In this document: piece by piece, positions 25,194 to 33,078 of the stretch
How positions within the stretch are numbered: position 1 is the stretch's first letter
Layout of the letters: each line of letters begins with the position of its first letter
Assembly (NCBI GenBank): GCA_001704765.1
Contig: MBFK01000153.1
Span: forward strand, 62,001-126,000
Direction: 5' to 3'
DNA: 64,000 bases
Source of the DNA: Sinorhizobium shofinae
GTDB taxonomy: Bacteria; Pseudomonadota; Alphaproteobacteria; Rhizobiales; Rhizobiaceae
The notes under the pieces: model-generated
Databases searched by the model: none
Told to the model about the DNA's origin: nothing
What the model saw: only the letters and a program-made list of their open reading frames with translations
Position numbers and translations under genes: made by a program

Positions 25194-27668
25194 TCAGAGA
25201 GTTAACGGACAGGTCAGGCCTCGCAACAGTGCACGCGCCGTTATGGGATTTGCGGGGCTGGCGAACGACATCTGAAGATAGGCGCGCGCGCCCTTCGCAC
25301 GCACATCGATCAGGAAGCGCCGGCCGCCGTCACGTGGCCGCAAACGTGACCCGTCCAGGAACCGCAAAAGCCCCCATGGACCGGGTGTGCTCTTCTTCTC
25401 GACCACAACGCCGCTGTCGAAGGATATCTCAAAACCCCGGGCGGGTAAGGGCCCTGGCCAGTTCAAGGTGACCATTTCCCCGGAAGTGACGACCGGAGCA
25501 TGAGCACCGCCGATCGAGACGGTTGCTGCTCCTCGTTGGGCGAGTGCCTCCAGCGTTATAGGGACGTCGGGCGACGCTCCCCGTTGAAATAAGGCGTCGC
25601 CCACGGCAAGCGCCGTTTGGAAAAAGGCAGCGCTTTCGGGTGTGTAGCCAGAAAGTCGCGCTTCCGGCTTCCAGCGCCACGGCGTCGTCGACATGTCCAT
25701 CAATTGCGCCAGTTGCGCACGAAAATAGCTCCCGACGGTGCCGTTCGGCGCGAAGATTCGGGCCACTTCGGCCATGTCCGCATCAGGTCCATCAAAGAAA
25801 GGGTACCGGCCGCTCAAGGCCGCCTGACAGGCCGCCGCAACCTGGGAACCCCAAACCGACTGTGGTTTCTCTTTTGGTACATGATCCGCAGCACCTTCGG
25901 ACTCTTTCGGAACGGCCGTCTGCGCGATCACATCCTCGACGATCTGCACGACAAGAAGGGGGGCTTGCTGCAATGCTACAATTGAGTTGGCGCGCTCCTG
26001 CGCGTCCATGAGGGATTTCTTTCCGGGCTCCGCATCTGCATCGAGAACGGAGAGGGCCACATTCAACGATACAAAGAGATGGGAGATGTCCGACATCCGC
26101 CCCTGTTCAACGAACTGTATAGCCGGCCCCAACGCCGCTGCGATACGAAGCTGGTTGGCGTGGCTTCGGCTGCGGTCAGTGCCGCCGGACTGGCGCCAGA
26201 CCTCCCTGATAAGCGCCGAAAGCGGCGAGTTCCTAGCGCTCAGCGCACCGCTGATTACTACGGCGGTGGGTTGATCGGAGAACGGCCGCACGCGAAGATC
26301 ACCCAGGTAGTGCGCCCATGCCTCTAGTGTGCGCTTTTGGAGAAGATCCATTACGGCCTCTGTGGTCATCGCACCGCCCGCCGCTAGGAGCGTTGCCACC
26401 TCCGAGCTCGCCCGCCGGATTGCCTGCTGGGCGCCGCCAGACCGCGCATAGTTCCATCCAGCCTCCGTATACAGGCCCGCAACACCCCGTTCGATCGGCA
26501 GGCCTGACCTGCGGATCAAAATCGCGTCAAGACCAGGGACTGCCTCACCAAGAGACCAGGAAGGGAGAGCTGCCGTTTCCTCGGCACGCGTCAGTTCGAG
26601 CAAGGCGCGCTCACTCGCCAAGCCTTCAGAAGCGAACTGCCGCGCTTGGGCGATCGTTTCGGGATCCGGAGATGCAATGGCCGGCGGGGCCTTGGACATA
26701 GCAACAACGTGCTGGGCGAGAGACGCTAGTTCGGGGAAGGTCCGAGATCGGTCGGCGACCCAGCCCGCCAGAAAACGTGGCTGCCAGTCCGATGTTCCCT
26801 TCAGTATCGACCAGGCACGCAGGGAATCGTAGAGCGCATTAGCCTCGCCTTCGGTAGCAAGCGCAACAGCAAGCGCCTCGGCGAGAGGCTCGGCAATCAG
26901 CGCATCCGCAGCGTCGCTATAGCGGCGACGCGCAGTTGCACCGGGATCGACGATCTCAACATAATGAATGAGGCCGAGCGGTGAGCGGGTAGCATCCTGC
27001 TCAACGAGGCGAACCGCCGCGGCGAAAGCATCGAGCTGAGCCGCGCGCGCGGCCGGCGTTGCATTGTTGCCAGCTTCAATAACTCGTCTCACGTCGGGCA
27101 ATTGCGCCAACAGCTGCTCGCGGAACCGCCATTCGGCCCATGCAGCCCAAGCCGCCAATATCGCGAAGAAGCCCGCGACCGCCAAAAAAACCAGGCCACG
27201 ATCTGCTCGCGTTCTATGCTGCTCACCCGCCGAATGGGCGGCTTGAACAGCTTCGTTGCAGTGGCCGAGGAAACGGGCAAGATCACGCTGCGCTGGGCCG
27301 CCTCGCGCCGCCTCGGCCGCCCGCTCAGCGAGGCGTTTTGGGCCAATCCTTCGGCTGATCGGAAGCGCGGCCGCAAGCGCACGCTCCCATCGTCGAATTG
27401 GCAGCGCCGGATTGTGGCGTGCACGGGCATCGAGTAATGCGACGAGCGCGTCGCGTGCATCCAGAAGCCAGTCCGGCGGAACGTTCTTGCGGCGCGCTTC
27501 GGTCTCGAACGTAGCCACGAGTGTGCGGGCGGTCGCAGCCAACTCATTTGGATCCGGTCGTTTCTCGCTTTCGGCCCGCCTTGCGAGGGCAAGCAGTGGT
27601 TGCGCCAGTGCCGGAAGCACATCCGCTCGCGTTCCATCCTGACTCGGAGGTCGAGTATAGTCTTTCAC
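25194..27668 (-). CDS. Second TssM/IcmF-like protein lacking the NTPase domain
   Basis: The 824-residue product matches the C-terminal half of TssM, not the whole. Its end (PWGLLRFLDGSRLR, then NPITARALLRGLTCPLTL) parallels the end of the full TssM at 46984 (SWALLRMLRAGRLT, then NPYDLKMFARFTCPTRL), and both share a YPF...RIF...PW.W block. One membrane segment lies near residues 163-181; there is no Walker A motif and no N-terminal hairpin of two helices. The GTG at 27668 forms a GTGA overlap with the peptidase stop; an ATG at 27689 is possible. It may form part of, or modify, the T6SS membrane complex. Confidence 0.75.
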   Translation of the reverse strand: MKDYTRPPSQDGTRADVLPALAQPLLALARRAESEKRPDPNELAATARTLVATFETEARRKNVPPDWLLDARDALVALLDARARHNPALPIRRWERALAAALPISRRIGPKRLAERAAEAARGGPAQRDLARFLGHCNEAVQAAHSAGEQHRTRADRGLVFLAVAGFFAILAAWAAWAEWRFREQLLAQLPDVRRVIEAGNNATPAARAAQLDAFAAAVRLVEQDATRSPLGLIHYVEIVDPGATARRRYSDAADALIAEPLAEALAVALATEGEANALYDSLRAWSILKGTSDWQPRFLAGWVADRSRTFPELASLAQHVVAMSKAPPAIASPDPETIAQARQFASEGLASERALLELTRAEETAALPSWSLGEAVPGLDAILIRRSGLPIERGVAGLYTEAGWNYARSGGAQQAIRRASSEVATLLAAGGAMTTEAVMDLLQKRTLEAWAHYLGDLRVRPFSDQPTAVVISGALSARNSPLSALIREVWRQSGGTDRSRSHANQLRIAAALGPAIQFVEQGRMSDISHLFVSLNVALSVLDADAEPGKKSLMDAQERANSIVALQQAPLLVVQIVEDVIAQTAVPKESEGAADHVPKEKPQSVWGSQVAAACQAALSGRYPFFDGPDADMAEVARIFAPNGTVGSYFRAQLAQLMDMSTTPWRWKPEARLSGYTPESAAFFQTALAVGDALFQRGASPDVPITLEALAQRGAATVSIGGAHAPVVTSGEMVTLNWPGPLPARGFEISFDSGVVVEKKSTPGPWGLLRFLDGSRLRPRDGGRRFLIDVRAKGARAYLQMSFASPANPITARALLRGLTCPLTL

Positions 27669-28549
27669 AGCTTGCCCTCTGCGGCCCATTTGCGAAGCAG
27701 CGCCTCGCCGACCTCGAAGTGCATGGAATCTTCGCGACTGTAACCGGCACCCCAGTACCAGCCAGCGTTGTTGAAGAACTCTGCAAGCACCACAAGTCCA
27801 AACTGCGTGTTGTCATCACCCATCCTGTCGAGGTCCCTCTTCATCGTCAGGTCGACGGCTACCCCCCAGGCGTGCGATGATACAGACTTGGTGGAACCTC
27901 TCACGTAGCGCGCGCAGAGCGCACCAGCCGTCCCGATCGCTGCATAGATGTCCGGCTCTTCCTTTTTGAGGCGTTCGATTATCTGCTGCAGCGAATCAAG
28001 CGCAGGCCTGATCATTGTCAGGCGGAAATTCCCGAAATTGCGGGCCTCCAGAGTTCTCACCAGTCTCGCATTGGTAACCGGCTGGCAGATGGTGGAATAA
28101 GTACTTCGCGGCTCTCCCAGGATTTCGCGGAGCACCGCCGGCTTCGGACGGACGACGCCATCGTTGAAGCGCTTCTTTGCCAGCTGCATGGGCTCCGTCA
28201 GGTTTTCGGTTTCCTGTGGGGGTGCCATACCGCCGAATTGATCCGTTGAGAATGACTGGTCGGTGGGAGGTTTGTCGAGTGGCGGCACTACCTGGTGGGG
28301 CGAAACGGGTTCTGGGCGAGGCGCCTCCGCCAATTCTGTAACCTTTCTCTTGAGTGCGTTCAGTTCAGCGCGCAGCGCCTCGATTTCTCCGTCCTGTTGA
28401 GCAAGTTGGTGAGCGAGTCGGTCGATCTTCGCCGCATTCGGATCCAGCTCTGTGTTCCGAAGCAGGTCTCCGACGAACGCAAAAGTCGCCGCCGCAAGAA
28501 TGATGCTCATGCCAATAACGACAGCTGCAATCGAGTTCAGTGGCCTCAA
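27665..28549 (-). CDS. Membrane-anchored M15-type peptidase in the T6SS cluster
   Basis: The 294-residue protein has one N-terminal membrane helix (residues 8-26), a heptad-rich coiled-coil stretch (about 42-72), a proline-rich linker, and a C-terminal M15 (VanY/D-Ala-D-Ala carboxypeptidase-like) domain. The zinc site is seen in SSHAWGVAVDL near residue 224 and in EDSMHFEV near residue 278. It should cut peptidoglycan stem peptides from the periplasmic side. In T6SS loci such an enzyme can open the wall for the apparatus, as reported for TagX of Acinetobacter; that role here is inferred. The TTG start overlaps the phosphatase stop (TTGA). Confidence 0.75.
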   Translation of the reverse strand: MRPLNSIAAVVIGMSIILAAATFAFVGDLLRNTELDPNAAKIDRLAHQLAQQDGEIEALRAELNALKRKVTELAEAPRPEPVSPHQVVPPLDKPPTDQSFSTDQFGGMAPPQETENLTEPMQLAKKRFNDGVVRPKPAVLREILGEPRSTYSTICQPVTNARLVRTLEARNFGNFRLTMIRPALDSLQQIIERLKKEEPDIYAAIGTAGALCARYVRGSTKSVSSHAWGVAVDLTMKRDLDRMGDDNTQFGLVVLAEFFNNAGWYWGAGYSREDSMHFEVGEALLRKWAAEGKL

Positions 28550-29316
28550 GGCGCTGCAGCTCCGTCAATCCGAACCACAATCACAGAGACGTTATCCGGA
28601 GCGCCGTGATCGAGAGCGGCGGCGACCAGTCGCCGACAGGCGGCTTCAGGTGTCGATACCGCTTTCATGCATGAGATGATCTCGGCCTCCGCAACGCAGT
28701 CGGTTAAACCGTCGGAACAAAGAATCAGAACATCCCCAGGCTCCAACGCGACCTCGGCCGTCTCCACATCCAGCCGATCGGCAGCGCCGATTGCCCGGGT
28801 AACAACGTGAGCTTGCGGGTGCTGCCGCACTGCGGCGGGGGTCAGCTGCCCGTTATCGAGGAGTTCCTGCACGACCGAATGATCGCGTGTGAGCTGCGAC
28901 AGCTCCCCTCCTCGCAAACAGTAGGCCCGACTGTCTCCTACCCATGCGATTGTCACTGCCCCACCGTCGACGAGTGCGGCCACCACCGTAGCGCCCATCT
29001 GCGCCACATTGGCCGAGGCCGCCCATCGACGGATGGCGGAATTGGCTGCTTGGAGCGCTCCGACGAGATGAGGGCACGAAATAGGAGCGTGCGGGAGGAG
29101 GGCAAGCTGCTCGATCACTAGGTCAGAGGCGACGTCGCCATGGCCGTAGCCGCCCATTCCGTCTGCAACCGCCCAAAGTGCGCCCGTGGGATCAGTGAGA
29201 ATCGCGTCCTCATTGCTCTTGCGCACATACCCAGTATGGCTCAGCCCCGCTCCTTCCGGCCTGCCCGGCCGTTTAGGCACGCGCGTCGATGAACTGTCCC
29301 GCGAATCCTGGGTCAT
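28546..29316 (-). CDS. pppA: PP2C-type serine/threonine phosphatase of the T6SS switch
   Basis: The 256-residue protein has the PP2C metal motifs SNEDA near residue 34, AVADGMGGYGHGD near residue 50, IAWVGDSRAY near residue 120 and CSDGLTD near residue 197. PppA proteins remove the phosphate that PpkA places on Fha and so switch T6SS assembly off. It is the first gene of a leftward three-gene operon with the M15 peptidase and the short TssM-like protein. Confidence 0.85.
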   Translation of the reverse strand: MTQDSRDSSSTRVPKRPGRPEGAGLSHTGYVRKSNEDAILTDPTGALWAVADGMGGYGHGDVASDLVIEQLALLPHAPISCPHLVGALQAANSAIRRWAASANVAQMGATVVAALVDGGAVTIAWVGDSRAYCLRGGELSQLTRDHSVVQELLDNGQLTPAAVRQHPQAHVVTRAIGAADRLDVETAEVALEPGDVLILCSDGLTDCVAEAEIISCMKAVSTPEAACRRLVAAALDHGAPDNVSVIVVRIDGAAAP

Positions 29317-29404
29317 GAGCAGATGAACCCTATAATTCGCTCCATCGCGAAAGCCGCTACCTGAACTGTTGCCCCCAAAGTTATCCTATAGTAATTTTGT
29401 AGAA

Positions 29405-29421
29405 GGCGAAACCTTTTCGCC
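29405..29421. promoter_or_regulatory. Inverted repeat in the pppA/OmpA divergent region
   Basis: GGCGAAA, three bases, TTTCGCC is a perfect 7-bp dyad placed directly before the GGGAG ribosome site of the OmpA-domain gene. It could be an operator or a 5' hairpin that limits translation. Confidence 0.35.
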
Positions 29422-29438
29422 AAAGGGAGCGTAAGTTG

Positions 29439-30146
29439 ATGCGCCTGCTGGCCGCGAATCTAACGGTGTTTCTTGCTCTATTCTTCGTCTCACAAAGTGA
29501 CTTGGAGGCACAGGAACTAACCGATTCTACGCTCAAAGAACGCTTTCAGCGACAAATCGAGTTGTTCAAGGCCGCACGGCTCGGAGCCACGCGCGGCCTA
29601 GTTCTTACCAATCCCGGGCCAAAGGCAGCGGCCACGCCGTTGACAATTGGCGCGCCCAACGCACCCAAAATGGCTCCGGCGCCCCCTGCTGCCGCTGCGA
29701 CCGTAGGCATCGACGCTGCTCCAGCTACCGAACCAACGGAGGCGTCGCCGGCGGCGGCCGTATCCACTCCGACGACCACAGATCCGCAGACATATTGGAA
29801 GCTGCCCCCTGCGGACCAGATAAATGTGCGCGTGAATTTTGCCTTCGATTCCGCTGCAATCGCCCCGGAGCAAAAGCCGACGCTGCGCCAGCTTTGCAGA
29901 GTCATAAAGGAAATGGACATCAAACTCGTCCGTGTCATAGGGCACACGGATGCTGTCGGAGGCGCAAACTACAATCAGAACCTGTCAATGCTGCGCGCGA
30001 AGGAAGTAACCCGGTTCTTCACGGACGAGTGCGACATCGCTCTCGAACGTCTCGAGGCGGTCGGCGCAGGTGAGCAGTTTCTTCTCGATCCGGAAAACCC
30101 GAAGGCTGACGAGAACAGGCGCGTGGAGTTCCAGGCCGTGATCTAA
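29439..30146 (+). CDS. Exported OmpA-domain protein of the T6SS cluster
   Basis: The 235-residue protein starts with a signal peptide (LLAANLTVFLALFFVSQ, cleavage likely after about residue 24), then an Ala/Pro/Thr-rich linker, then an OmpA-like peptidoglycan-binding domain (INVRVNFAFDSAAI...VIGHTDAVGGANYNQNLSMLRAKEV...ADENRRVEF). It should sit in the periplasm or outer membrane and hold the apparatus to the cell wall, a role that TssL or TagL domains play elsewhere. The ATG at 29439 is chosen over the TTG three bases upstream. Confidence 0.78.
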   Translation: MRLLAANLTVFLALFFVSQSDLEAQELTDSTLKERFQRQIELFKAARLGATRGLVLTNPGPKAAATPLTIGAPNAPKMAPAPPAAAATVGIDAAPATEPTEASPAAAVSTPTTTDPQTYWKLPPADQINVRVNFAFDSAAIAPEQKPTLRQLCRVIKEMDIKLVRVIGHTDAVGGANYNQNLSMLRAKEVTRFFTDECDIALERLEAVGAGEQFLLDPENPKADENRRVEFQAVI

Positions 30147-30184
30147 AGGTGCGGCCACAGCGACGACCGACACACAGGCTGCCG

Positions 30185-32917
30185 CTATTCAAACGCATAG
30201 GTGAAGCCTTCCGCAGATGCGCCGACCGTAACCTTGGTCAAGCGTTTGCCTTCGAGCGCCCAGTTCAGAACGCCTTTACTCAAAGCCGGCAGAAGCGTGT
30301 TGGTTAGGATCGCATCGATCATGCGACCACCCGATTCGACCTCGGTACATCGCGCCTTGATCAAATCCAGAACTCCGTCCTCAATTACGAGATCAGCGTC
30401 ATGGCTGCCGCGTAACCGGCGCGCGATCTTCCCGAAGTGATGCCGCGTAATTGCTTCAATCATGGTATCGGAGAGCGGATAATAGGGAACGACAATCACC
30501 CGTCCGAGGAATGCTGGCGGAAACACCTTCAGCAATTGCGGCCGCAGGACGACTTCCAACTCCTCAAGCGGCGGCCGCATCCGGCCGCCGTCGGTCAGCT
30601 TCATGATGGCTTCTGAACCGACATTTGAGGTCAGCAGTATGAGCGTGTTCCGGAAGTCGATCCGTCGACCCTCGCTGTCATCCATCATTCCTTTGTCGAA
30701 AACCTGGAAAAAGATTTCGTGCACATCCGGATGCGCCTTCTCAACTTCATCGAGCAAAATGACAGAATAGGGTCGCCGCCTGACGGCTTCGGTCAGGACG
30801 CCCCCCTTGCCGTAGCCGACATAGCCGGGAGGCGCGCCCTTGAGGGTGGAGACCGTATGGGCCTCCTGAAACTCCGACATGTTGATGGTGATGAGATTCT
30901 GCTCGCCGCCATAGAGGACCTCGGCGAGAGCCAGCGCAGTTTCTGTCTTACCGACCCCGGACGGGCCGCACAGCAAAAAGACGCCCACGGGCTTTTCGGG
31001 AGAACCAAGTTCCGCACGGCTGGTCTGCACGCGCCGTGCGATCGATTCCATTGCAAAGTCCTGACCGACGACACGTTCTGCCAGAACCTCCGCAAGCCGT
31101 AGCGCCTTTTCGGTCTGGCTGGTCAGCATCCGGCCCACAGGTATACCTGTCCAGTCCTGTACGACTGAGGCCACAGCATTCCTGTCAACGGAAAGCAGTA
31201 TGAGCGGCGTTTCACCCTGCACCTCGGCAAGTTCCGCCATGAGGGTCCTGAGCCGCGCAAGGTCGGAGTTCTGGTCCGCGGGAGCTCCATCACTGCTTCC
31301 CGGCGCGGGCTGTTCCACATCGGCGGTTGCCGCCATATTCTCGCCTGCTGCCCCGTTGGCCAACGCGGCATCGAGTTCAACTCCCTTTCCGCGAAGCCTC
31401 GCCCGCAGATCGAGAATTTCGGACACCATGGACTGTTCTTTTTCCCAGCGAGCCTTCGCGGTCAGCAACGCGGATTCCGTTTCGGCGAGTGCGGCTACAA
31501 CCTTGGCCTGACGGTCCTGAACTTCGATGCCGATCGCCGCTTCGCGCCCGATGATCTCCTGCTCGATCTCAAGAGATTGCTTGCGTCGCAGAAGATCTTC
31601 GACTTCCGCCGGTGTCGCGTGCTGCGATACCGCCACGCGCGCGCAGGCGGTATCGAGGAGACTGACTGCCTTGTCCGGCAGTTGGCGCGCGGGGATATAG
31701 CGATGTGAAAGGCTGACGGCCGTTTCGATCGCCTCGTCCAGAATCTGCACCTGATGGTGTTTCTCCAACACGCCTGCCACACCACGCAGCATCAAGATGG
31801 CGCCGGCTTCATCGGGCTCCTCGACCTTGACCACCTGAAAACGGCGCGTCAACGCGGGGTCTTTCTCGATATACTGCTTGTACTCGGCCCATGTCGTTGC
31901 AGCGACCGTGCGAAGCTCGCCGCGCGCCAACACCGGTTTCAGAAGATTTGCAGCGTCTCCTGTTCCCGCTGCACCGCCTGCCCCGATCAGAGTATGAGCT
32001 TCGTCGATGAAGAGGATAATCGGAATTTCCGATGCCTGAACTTCATCGATAATTGTCTTGAGCCGCCTTTCGAACTCACCCTTGACGCTCGCCCCTGCCT
32101 GCATCAAACCGATGTCGAGCATATGAAGCGACACCCCTTTTAGCGGCGGCGGCACATCGGCCGCTGCAAGGCGAAGAGCAAAACCTTCGACCACCGCAGT
32201 TTTGCCCACTCCGGCTTCGCCGGTCAGGATTGGGTTGTTCTGTCGCCGGCGCATGAGAATATCGACGATCTGCCGTATCTCCGGATCGCGGCCCAGAACC
32301 GGGTCTATTTTGCCGTCGCGTGCACGTTGGGTGAGATCTACCGCGTATTTCGCCAATGCGGATTCACCCCCCGCTTGGCGTCTTTTCCGGGATGGTTCGG
32401 GAGCCTCTTCCTTGCCGGCATTTTCAAGTGACCCAGCCAGCACGTCGTGCAGCCGGGCGATGACGGAGTCCGCATTGATCCGATCGAATTCAACACTGAT
32501 CTTCGATAGAAGCCCGTCAAGCACGGGCACCTTTCTGCAGGCTAGCAGTACATAGGCTCCACGAACCACTTCAGATCCGAACTGCAGGCTGGCCAGGCTC
32601 CACGCCTCCTGGATGGCGTGAAAGATGTGATCGGAAAACTCCTCGATAGAAGTCGCGCCATAAGGTAGCTTGTCTATTGCCCTCGCCATTTCGGCGGCGA
32701 GGCGGCCGAGATCCACGCCGGCGTCGCTGAGGATCAGCTGAAAATCTGCGCGATCCAAAAGCGTCAGTTGTTCAATCCAGTGAACGAGTTCGACGTAGGG
32801 GTTGCCACGAAGTTTGGCCGCGTCCGCCGCCGCCTTGAATGCTCTCAGGCAAACGGGATTGAGTTTGCCGACCAGCTCCTTGCGCTTGAAGCTCTGAGAA
32901 GACATGTTCTGCTGCAT
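30185..32917 (-). CDS. tssH: T6SS sheath-disassembly ATPase ClpV
   Basis: The 910-residue AAA+ protein has a Clp N-domain, the first Walker A GEAGVGKT at 233-240, a long middle domain with coiled-coil character (about 445-560), and the second Walker A GPSGVGKT at about 651-658. ClpV binds the N terminus of TssC in contracted sheaths and recycles them. N-terminal extension and overall length fit the TssH family rather than ClpB. The ATG at 32917 has AGGAG ten bases upstream; an ATG at 32905 is also possible. It is divergent from the kinase gene. Confidence 0.92.
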   Translation of the reverse strand: MQQNMSSQSFKRKELVGKLNPVCLRAFKAAADAAKLRGNPYVELVHWIEQLTLLDRADFQLILSDAGVDLGRLAAEMARAIDKLPYGATSIEEFSDHIFHAIQEAWSLASLQFGSEVVRGAYVLLACRKVPVLDGLLSKISVEFDRINADSVIARLHDVLAGSLENAGKEEAPEPSRKRRQAGGESALAKYAVDLTQRARDGKIDPVLGRDPEIRQIVDILMRRRQNNPILTGEAGVGKTAVVEGFALRLAAADVPPPLKGVSLHMLDIGLMQAGASVKGEFERRLKTIIDEVQASEIPIILFIDEAHTLIGAGGAAGTGDAANLLKPVLARGELRTVAATTWAEYKQYIEKDPALTRRFQVVKVEEPDEAGAILMLRGVAGVLEKHHQVQILDEAIETAVSLSHRYIPARQLPDKAVSLLDTACARVAVSQHATPAEVEDLLRRKQSLEIEQEIIGREAAIGIEVQDRQAKVVAALAETESALLTAKARWEKEQSMVSEILDLRARLRGKGVELDAALANGAAGENMAATADVEQPAPGSSDGAPADQNSDLARLRTLMAELAEVQGETPLILLSVDRNAVASVVQDWTGIPVGRMLTSQTEKALRLAEVLAERVVGQDFAMESIARRVQTSRAELGSPEKPVGVFLLCGPSGVGKTETALALAEVLYGGEQNLITINMSEFQEAHTVSTLKGAPPGYVGYGKGGVLTEAVRRRPYSVILLDEVEKAHPDVHEIFFQVFDKGMMDDSEGRRIDFRNTLILLTSNVGSEAIMKLTDGGRMRPPLEELEVVLRPQLLKVFPPAFLGRVIVVPYYPLSDTMIEAITRHHFGKIARRLRGSHDADLVIEDGVLDLIKARCTEVESGGRMIDAILTNTLLPALSKGVLNWALEGKRLTKVTVGASAEGFTYAFE

Positions 32918-33078
32918 GTCGGTCGGGCTCCTGCCTGTGCTTTTAAATAGTCGCCGCTAGTCTTCGATCACTAGTCATAGCGTGCCACATTATAGTATTC
33001 TTGACAAATAATCAGGCGACGCGTTCTTGATGAATATTGTGGTACCGTGGTCCCATAGGGTGCGCCTGGAGACTCCAT
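32918..33078. promoter_or_regulatory. Divergent control region between tssH and ppkA
   Basis: This A+T-richer gap must carry both promoters. TATAAT reads on the minus strand at 32994-32989, toward tssH, and TTGACA on the plus strand at 33001-33006, toward ppkA; neither has a convincing partner hexamer. GTGGCACG on the minus strand at 32988-32981, 64 bases before the tssH start, resembles a sigma-54 -24 element, but the -12 GC is missing. Confidence 0.4.

Noticed and set aside
32977-32990. Firm sigma-54 promoter call before tssH
   Set aside because: The -24 GTGGCACG is good but GC at -12 is missing, so I list it only as a weak candidate.
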